Source of the DNA: Clostridiales bacterium
Lineage (GTDB): Bacteria > Bacillota > Clostridia > Oscillospirales > Oscillospiraceae
Assembly (NCBI GenBank): GCA_019421525.1
Contig: JAHZFC010000028.1
Span: 253 to 17,363 of the forward strand
Reading direction: 5' to 3'
DNA: 17,111 nt
Shown: positions 13,261 through 17,111 of the stretch, piece by piece
Layout: each line of letters begins with the position of its first letter
Numbering within the stretch: the stretch's first letter is position 1
The notes under the pieces: generated by a model
What the model was told of the DNA's origin: nothing
The model's database searches: none
The model's input: only the letters and a program-made list of their open reading frames with translations
Made by a program: the position numbers and the translations under genes

Positions 13261-13269
13261 TGGTATGAT
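13261..13269 (+). promoter_or_regulatory. Extended -10 promoter of the ABC-F gene
   Basis: TGGTATGAT (13261-13269) is an extended -10 element about 70 nt before the start at 13342. The -35 region (TACCAT) matches poorly. Confidence 0.45.
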
Positions 13270-13341
13270 ATCTGGCAGTTTGTATCGATCTCCGCCCTCA
13301 CCGCCACGGCGCGGCGGCGGGGCGCAATGAAGGAGTATGTC

Positions 13342-14940
13342 ATGATCACTGTATCCGACCTGTCCCTGAACTATAGCGGACAACCCCTGTTCTCCCATGT
13401 GGACCTGCAATTCACCCGGGGCAACTGCTACGGCATCATCGGCGCCAACGGCGCGGGCAAATCCACCTTCCTGAAGATCCTCTCCGGCCAGCTGGAGCCC
13501 TCCAGCGGCGAGGTGTCCATCCTGCCCAACGTGCGCATGTCGGTGCTCAAGCAGGACCAGAACGCCTACGACGCCTACAACGTCATGGACACCGTCATCA
13601 TGGGCAACCAGAAGCTGTACGACATCGGCCACGAGATGAACGCCCTGTATGAGAAAGAGGACTTCACCGACGAGGACGGCCTGCGGGCGGCGGACCTCCA
13701 GGCGGAGTACGCCGAGATGGGCGGCTATGAGGCGGAGAGCGACGCCTCCCGCATCCTCCAGGGCCTGGGAGTGGGCACCGAGTACCACTACAACGATATG
13801 GCCACCCTGGACGCCCGGCTGAAGGTGAAGGTACTGCTGGCCCAGGCCCTGTTCGGCAATCCGGACATCCTGCTGCTGGACGAGCCCACCAACAACCTGG
13901 ACATCGCCGCGGTGGAGTGGCTCAACGACTTCCTCATGGACTATGAGGGCACCGTCATCGTGGTGTCCCACGACCGGCACTTCCTCAACACCGTGTGCAC
14001 CCACATCGTGGACATCGACTACGGCAAGATCAAGATGTACGTGGGCAACTACGACTTCTGGTACGAATCCTCCCAGCTGGTGCAGAACCTCATCAAGCAG
14101 CAGAACAAGCGCAACGAGGAGAAGATCCGGGAGCTCCAGGAGTTCATCTCCCGCTTCTCCGCAAACAAGTCCAAGTCCAAGCAGGCCACCGCCCGGCGCA
14201 AGCTGCTGGACAAGCTGACGGTGGAGGAGCTTCCCGCCTCCTCCCGGCGCTATCCCTGGGTGGGCTTCTCCCCTGACCGGGAGGTGGGCAAGGACATCCT
14301 GTTCGTCACCGATGTGTCCAAGACGGTGGACGGGGTGAAGCTGCTGGACAAGGTGTCCTTCATCGTGGGCCACGGGGACAAGATCGCCTTCGTGGGGGAC
14401 AACGAGAACGCCCACACCGCCCTGTTCAAGATCCTCACCGGGGAGTGGGAGCCTGACGAGGGCAGCGTGAAGTGGGGCCAGACCGCCACCTTCTCTTATT
14501 TTCCCAAGGACAACTCCCCCTTCTTCAACGACTGCGATTTGAACATCCTGGACTGGATGCGCCAGTTCTCCGAGGACCAGCACGAGAGCTATCTGCGGGG
14601 CTTCCTGGGCCGGATGCTCTTCTCCGGGGACGACATCTACAAGCCCGTCAAGGTGCTCTCCGGCGGGGAGAAGGTCCGGTGCATGCTGTCCCGGATGATG
14701 CTGTCCGGGGCCAACGTGCTGCTGCTGGACCAGCCCACCAACCACCTGGACCTGGAGTCCATCGCCGCGCTGAACAACGGCCTGGAGGCAGTGAAGTGCA
14801 ACGTGCTGGTGTCCTCCCACGACCACCAGTTGGTGCAGACGGTGGCTGACCGCATCTTTGACTTCACCCCTGACGGCAAGCTCATCGACCGCCGGTGCAC
14901 CTACGAGGAGTACCTGGAGTCGCAGCTGAACCATGAATGA
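13342..14940 (+). CDS. ABC-F family ATPase with one degenerate nucleotide site
   Basis: The frame encodes 532 residues from ATG at 13342 (AAGGAG at 6-nt spacing, inside an alternative ATG-start frame at 13327). Two ABC domains are fused with no membrane segments, joined by a charged linker (about residues 250-300, QQNKRNEEKIRELQEF) as in ABC-F proteins that act on ribosomes. Domain 1 has Walker A GANGAGKS (34-41, Lys40) and Walker B LLLDEP (Glu181), but its signature reads LDARL (156-160) instead of LSGGE. Domain 2 has signature LSGGE (439-443), but Walker A reads GDNENAHT with His358 in the Lys position, and Walker B is LLLDQP with Gln464 for the catalytic Glu. In the head-to-tail dimer, one site keeps all its parts and the other loses three. 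It is closest to the YbiT-like subgroup; antibiotic resistance is not implied. Confidence 0.93.
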   Translation: MITVSDLSLNYSGQPLFSHVDLQFTRGNCYGIIGANGAGKSTFLKILSGQLEPSSGEVSILPNVRMSVLKQDQNAYDAYNVMDTVIMGNQKLYDIGHEMNALYEKEDFTDEDGLRAADLQAEYAEMGGYEAESDASRILQGLGVGTEYHYNDMATLDARLKVKVLLAQALFGNPDILLLDEPTNNLDIAAVEWLNDFLMDYEGTVIVVSHDRHFLNTVCTHIVDIDYGKIKMYVGNYDFWYESSQLVQNLIKQQNKRNEEKIRELQEFISRFSANKSKSKQATARRKLLDKLTVEELPASSRRYPWVGFSPDREVGKDILFVTDVSKTVDGVKLLDKVSFIVGHGDKIAFVGDNENAHTALFKILTGEWEPDEGSVKWGQTATFSYFPKDNSPFFNDCDLNILDWMRQFSEDQHESYLRGFLGRMLFSGDDIYKPVKVLSGGEKVRCMLSRMMLSGANVLLLDQPTNHLDLESIAALNNGLEAVKCNVLVSSHDHQLVQTVADRIFDFTPDGKLIDRRCTYEEYLESQLNHE

Positions 14941-15238
14941 TCTGGGCCGCTTCGTGCTCATCTGGCTGGCGGTCCTGAGCCTGCTGGCCTTCGCCCTGTT
15001 CGCCCAGGACAAGTTCAAGGCCAAACGGAGCCGCTGGCGCATCTCCGAGGGCACCCTGTGGGCGGTGGCCATCCTGGGCGGCGGCGTGGGTGCCACGGCG
15101 GGCATGCGGCTGTTCCGCCACAAGACCAAAAAGGGCTTTTTCCACATCGGCCTGCCCCTGCTGGCTCTGCTCCAGATCGCCCTGGCGGTGTGGGCGGGCC
15201 TGGGCTTTCCCGGCTGGCCATTGGATCTAGTTGCATGA
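14933..15238 (+). CDS. DUF1294 family membrane protein
   Basis: The frame encodes 101 residues and overlaps the end of the ABC-F gene by 8 nt, so translation is probably coupled. The DUF1294 pattern is plain: an N-terminal helix, then AQDKFKAKRSRWRISEGTLW, a Gly-rich segment GGGVGATAGMRLFRHKTKKG, and a C-terminal helix. Usual length for the family is about 80-110 residues. The function of DUF1294 is unknown; in some proteins it is fused to a cold-shock domain. Nearby translation-related ABC-F and helicase genes fit an RNA or stress theme, but that is only suggestive. Confidence 0.88.
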   Translation: MNDLGRFVLIWLAVLSLLAFALFAQDKFKAKRSRWRISEGTLWAVAILGGGVGATAGMRLFRHKTKKGFFHIGLPLLALLQIALAVWAGLGFPGWPLDLVA

Positions 15239-15259
15239 CGGTTTCCCCTGTGATATCAT
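15231..15259 (+). promoter_or_regulatory. Promoter of the DEAD-box helicase gene
   Basis: TTGCAT (15231-15236) and TATCAT (15254-15259) are separated by 17 bp. The -35 box overlaps the last codons of the DUF1294 gene. The predicted start near 15266 gives a leader of about 170 nt. Confidence 0.65.
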
Positions 15260-15269
15260 GGGATCACAG
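15248..15269. promoter_or_regulatory. Inverted repeat over the -10 box, candidate operator
   Basis: CTGTGAT (15248-15254) and ATCACAG (15263-15269) form a perfect 7-bp inverted repeat with an 8-bp centre covering the -10 box and transcription start of the helicase gene. Its place suits a dimeric repressor. Confidence 0.4.
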
Positions 15270-15439
15270 GACAGCGGGGCATCCAGTCACCATCCGTGCC
15301 CCAATATTTTACGATGCTGTTTTGTCCTCTCCCCCGGGGAGGACAAGATTTGAGGTCGCGCCGGAGGAAAACGGCGTTCCTAAGACGGGTGTCTGCGGAC
15401 GGGGACCTTGGATCAGGCACAAGAGAAAGGAACGACGAT
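15266..15439 (+). other. Long structured 5' leader of the helicase mRNA
   Basis: Between promoter and start codon lie about 170 nt with no ribosome site for the open upstream frame. A stable hairpin pairs TTGTCCTC (15322-15329) with GAGGACAA (15339-15346), extended by further GC pairs. A smaller 5-bp stem follows at 15359-15376. No U-run follows, so it is not a terminator. Long leaders are common for cold-shock DEAD-box genes; no known riboswitch class was recognised. Confidence 0.45.
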
Positions 15440-16624
15440 ATGGAGATCAACGGCGAAGTAGTATCCGACATCTACTATTACAAGGACATGGACCTGTCCG
15501 AGGCCACCCGAAAGGCCCTGGACAAGAAGGGCTTCACCCAGGCCACCGCCATCCAGGGAGGCGCCATCCCCTATTTCATGGAGTGGAAGGACGTGGTGGC
15601 CAAGGCCCCCACCGGAACCGGCAAGACCTATGCCTTCGGCATCCCCATGGTGGAGCATGTGGACCCGGAGTCCGACCAGATCCAGGGCCTCATCCTGGCC
15701 CCCACCCGGGAGCTGGCCATCCAGATCCGGGACGAGCTGCGGGACCTGTGCGCCTTCCGGGAGGGAGTGCGGGTGGTGTGCCTGTACGGCGGCCAGCCCA
15801 TCGACAAGCAGATCACCCAGCTGAAGAACAAGCCTCAGATCGTGGTGGCCACCCCCGGCCGGCTCATGGACCACATGAAGCGGCGCACCGTCAAGCTGGA
15901 CAGCGTGCAGACCGTGGTGCTGGACGAGGCGGACCGGATGCTGGACATGGGCTTCATCCAGGATGTCACCCGCATCCTGGACAAGATGCCCCACCGGAAG
16001 AACCTGGGGCTGTTCTCCGCCACCATCAGCCGGGAGGTGATGGACATCTCCTGGGTGTACCAGCGTGACCCGGTGGAGATCACCGTCCGCCCGGTGGAGG
16101 AGAACCGCCCGGACATCCAGCAGTACCGCATCGAGCTGTCCGGCCGGGAGCAGAAGCTGGACACCATGGTGGCCCTGCTGAACGCCGGGGGCTATGAGCG
16201 GGCCATCGCCTTCTGCAACACCAAGAACATGACCGACCGGCTCGCCGGCCTTTTGAAGATGCGGGGCATCTCCTGCGAGGCCATCCACGGGGACATCCAG
16301 CAGCGGGTGCGGGAGCAGACCCTGAAGAAGTTCAAGGACGGCAAGATCCGGGTGCTGGTGGCCACCGACGTGGCCGCCCGGGGGCTGGACATCGACGACG
16401 TGGATGTGGTGTTCAACTACGACGTGCCCGACGAGCAGGAGTACTACATCCACCGCATCGGCCGCACCGGCCGGGCCAAGAAGCACGGCGTGGCCTACAC
16501 CCTGGTGGCCACTGTCACCGAGGCGGTGAAGATGCGGGACATCGCCCGGAACACCCGCATGGAGATCCAGCTTTTGAAGTACGACCAGGACGGCTGCCTG
16601 ACCCTGGTGGAGCCTGGCTCCTGA
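15440..16624 (+). CDS. DEAD-box ATP-dependent RNA helicase
   Basis: The frame encodes 394 residues from ATG at 15440 with AAAGGA about 8 nt upstream; the in-frame extension to 15296 is part of the leader. All helicase motifs are present: Q motif (YKDMDLSEATRKALDKKGFT then QATAIQ), motif I APTGTGKT (Lys62), Ia PTRELAIQ, Ib TPGRL, II DEAD (162-165), III SAT (193-195), IV AIAFCNT, V VATDVAARGLDI and VI HRIGRTGR (338-345). The protein is little more than the two RecA-like domains, without the C-terminal RNA-binding extension found in CsdA or DbpA. It should unwind short RNA duplexes in ribosome assembly, RNA decay or cold adaptation. The specific symbol (cshA, deaD or other) cannot be assigned. 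Confidence 0.95.
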   Translation: MEINGEVVSDIYYYKDMDLSEATRKALDKKGFTQATAIQGGAIPYFMEWKDVVAKAPTGTGKTYAFGIPMVEHVDPESDQIQGLILAPTRELAIQIRDELRDLCAFREGVRVVCLYGGQPIDKQITQLKNKPQIVVATPGRLMDHMKRRTVKLDSVQTVVLDEADRMLDMGFIQDVTRILDKMPHRKNLGLFSATISREVMDISWVYQRDPVEITVRPVEENRPDIQQYRIELSGREQKLDTMVALLNAGGYERAIAFCNTKNMTDRLAGLLKMRGISCEAIHGDIQQRVREQTLKKFKDGKIRVLVATDVAARGLDIDDVDVVFNYDVPDEQEYYIHRIGRTGRAKKHGVAYTLVATVTEAVKMRDIARNTRMEIQLLKYDQDGCLTLVEPGS

Positions 16625-16640
16625 AGCTCATCCAAAAAAC

Positions 16641-16668
16641 GCTCCGTCTGCCGTGTGGCAGACGGAGC
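16641..16668 (-). terminator. Left-end hairpin of the element, outward-facing terminator
   Basis: A 12-bp perfect stem (16641-16652 with 16657-16668) is followed on the minus strand by GTTTTTTGG, a terminator for minus-strand transcripts. On the plus strand, after the helicase gene, it lacks a U-run but may still stop or protect the mRNA. Confidence 0.6.
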
Positions 16669-16672
16669 GCTT

Positions 16673-16703
16673 GAGACTGTCGAAAAGTATTTTCGACAGT
16701 CTC
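16673..16703. repeat. 31-bp near-perfect palindrome
   Basis: GAGACTGTCGAAAA (16673-16686) pairs perfectly with 16690-16703 across a 3-nt centre (GTA). It would fold as a long hairpin in RNA on either strand or extrude as a cruciform in DNA. Confidence 0.85.
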
Positions 16704-16704
16704 T

Positions 16705-16869
16705 CGCCGGGGACAAAGCCCCATCCCCGGCGAAAACAGCCCGCGGCAGCGCACTCACTGTCCGCTAAATACGGACAGTTCGCACGTTTGCGGGCCGAGA
16801 AGTGTTTTCGTCCAGGTACACGCCCTGGCCGAAAACATATTTGGATCTCTTCGCGCCTGCCGGCGCGAA
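16705..16869. repeat. Chain of four further hairpins inside the element
   Basis: Perfect or nearly perfect stems are at 16705-16712/16725-16732 (8 bp), 16757-16764/16772-16779 (8 bp), 16804-16816/16824-16836 (12 of 13 pairs) and 16850-16857/16862-16869 (8 bp). No coding frame here has a ribosome site. Confidence 0.7.
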
Positions 16870-16888
16870 CTCTGCGAGGCTTTTTGAC

Positions 16889-16936
16889 AAACGGAAAGGC
16901 TCCGTCTGCCACACGGCAGAAGGAGCCTTTCCGTTT
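16889..16936 (+). terminator. Right-end long hairpin of the element
   Basis: A 22-position stem with a single G/A mismatch (16889-16910 with 16915-16936, loop ACAC) includes the right inverted end. It has no strong U-run, but the stem is long enough to block transcripts from either side, including those of the minus-strand gene ending at 16986. Confidence 0.55.
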
Positions 16937-16985
16937 GCGTCTGTTATGGGGTGCTGCCCAGCCGGTCCTGTCCGGGCCCGGCCGG

Positions 16986-17111
16986 TCAAAACTTCGCCCC
17001 GCCGAACTCCAGCAGGGTGAGCTGCTTGTTGCGCTCCGCCGTCCAGTTGATGGACCACAGGGAGGCGAACAGCAGCAGCTGGTTGCCCTTGTAGTCCTCC
17101 ACCAGCATGGC
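16986..17111 (-). CDS. C-terminal end of a probable peptide chain release factor 3, 5' part beyond window
   Basis: The last 41 codons are visible, reading AMLVEDYKGNQLLLFASLWS and then INWTAERNKQLTLLEFGG before AKF and TGA. The pattern of an Asp-x-x-Gly-Asn turn, LLLF, a Trp-rich segment and a terminal L-x-L-x-E-F resembles the C-terminus of clostridial RF3, the GTPase that recycles release factors 1 and 2. The GTP-binding domain lies outside the window, so this rests on a short tail. No canonical terminator follows directly; the element's right-end hairpin lies 50 nt further on. Confidence 0.5.
   Translation of the reverse strand, partial: AMLVEDYKGNQLLLFASLWSINWTAERNKQLTLLEFGGAKF

Larger units (their letters stand above)
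16641..16926. mobile_element. MITE-like element with 28-bp inverted ends
   Basis: The two ends, 16641-16668 and 16899-16926, are inverted copies matching at 27 of 28 positions. Each end is itself a hairpin; the loops (GTGT left, ACAC right) confirm the inverted order. The 286-bp unit has no credible gene and holds at least four more inverted repeats. Its left end begins 16 nt after the helicase stop codon. No target-site duplication is evident, and with one copy mobility is unproven; a paired-terminator cassette is the alternative. Confidence 0.5.

Noticed and set aside
13258..15147. A 629-codon open frame antisense to the ABC-F and DUF1294 genes.
   Set aside because: It mirrors the sense codon pattern of a GC-rich gene, has no ribosome site, and its translation is Val/His/Leu-biased without domains.
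15248..15269. A CRP site before the helicase gene.
   Set aside because: TGTGA and TCACA are 10 bp apart rather than 6, and CRP-cAMP control is not expected in this group.
16765..17058. Minus-strand frame spanning the right end and the element.
   Set aside because: It crosses the C-terminal coding part of the right-edge gene in another frame and the hairpin region; no ribosome site.

Overview
The window looks like a chromosome segment of a GC-rich, spore-forming member of the Firmicutes, probably Clostridia in the Oscillospiraceae (Flavonifractor/Pseudoflavonifractor-like). The reasons are the strong Shine-Dalgarno sites (AAGGAGG type), the sigma-A style promoters, a Spo0A-type DNA-binding protein, a secG with the gut-clostridial layout, and the DUF4358-MBOAT-DHHW gene set. 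Genus placement is inference. No rRNA, tRNA, CRISPR array, phage or transposase gene was seen.

Left part (1-3100): a 5'-nucleotidase-like exported metallophosphoesterase runs off the left edge. Next is a rhomboid-fold membrane protein without the catalytic dyad but with a Cys/His-rich tail. It is divergent from a free-standing Spo0A C-terminal DNA-binding domain protein, which converges, with a 4-nt overlap, on a membrane-anchored protein of unknown function. secG follows with its own promoter and terminator.

Centre left (3350-7575): a plus-strand cluster of two DUF4358 lipoproteins (the second with Ser/Pro linkers and a bacterial Ig-like domain), an MBOAT O-acyltransferase and a DHHW (AlgX/AlgJ-like) protein. 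This looks like a cell-surface polymer O-acylation system. An intrinsic terminator sits between the lipoproteins and the MBOAT gene, and a promoter-like sequence is embedded in the 3' end of the second lipoprotein gene, which suggests attenuated or separate expression of the two enzymes.

Centre (7790-12030), minus strand: asnS, preceded by a three-gene LytTR regulator / DUF3021-type membrane protein / membrane protein operon, and a VanZ-like gene. A 21-bp-spaced direct repeat upstream of the LytTR promoter is a candidate autoregulatory site.

Right part (12100-17111): a ZIP metal transporter divergent from the VanZ gene, with a tandem 11-bp repeat between them; a 30-residue membrane peptide; an ABC-F ATPase whose second nucleotide site is degenerate in all three elements, overlapping a DUF1294 gene; a DEAD-box RNA helicase behind a long structured leader; a hairpin-packed 286-bp MITE-like element with 28-bp inverted ends; and the 3' end of a minus-strand gene that is probably peptide chain release factor 3.

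The best candidates for something undescribed are the DUF4358 lipoprotein-acyltransferase cluster with its internal promoter/terminator, the asymmetric ABC-F protein, and the small inverted-repeat element near the right end.
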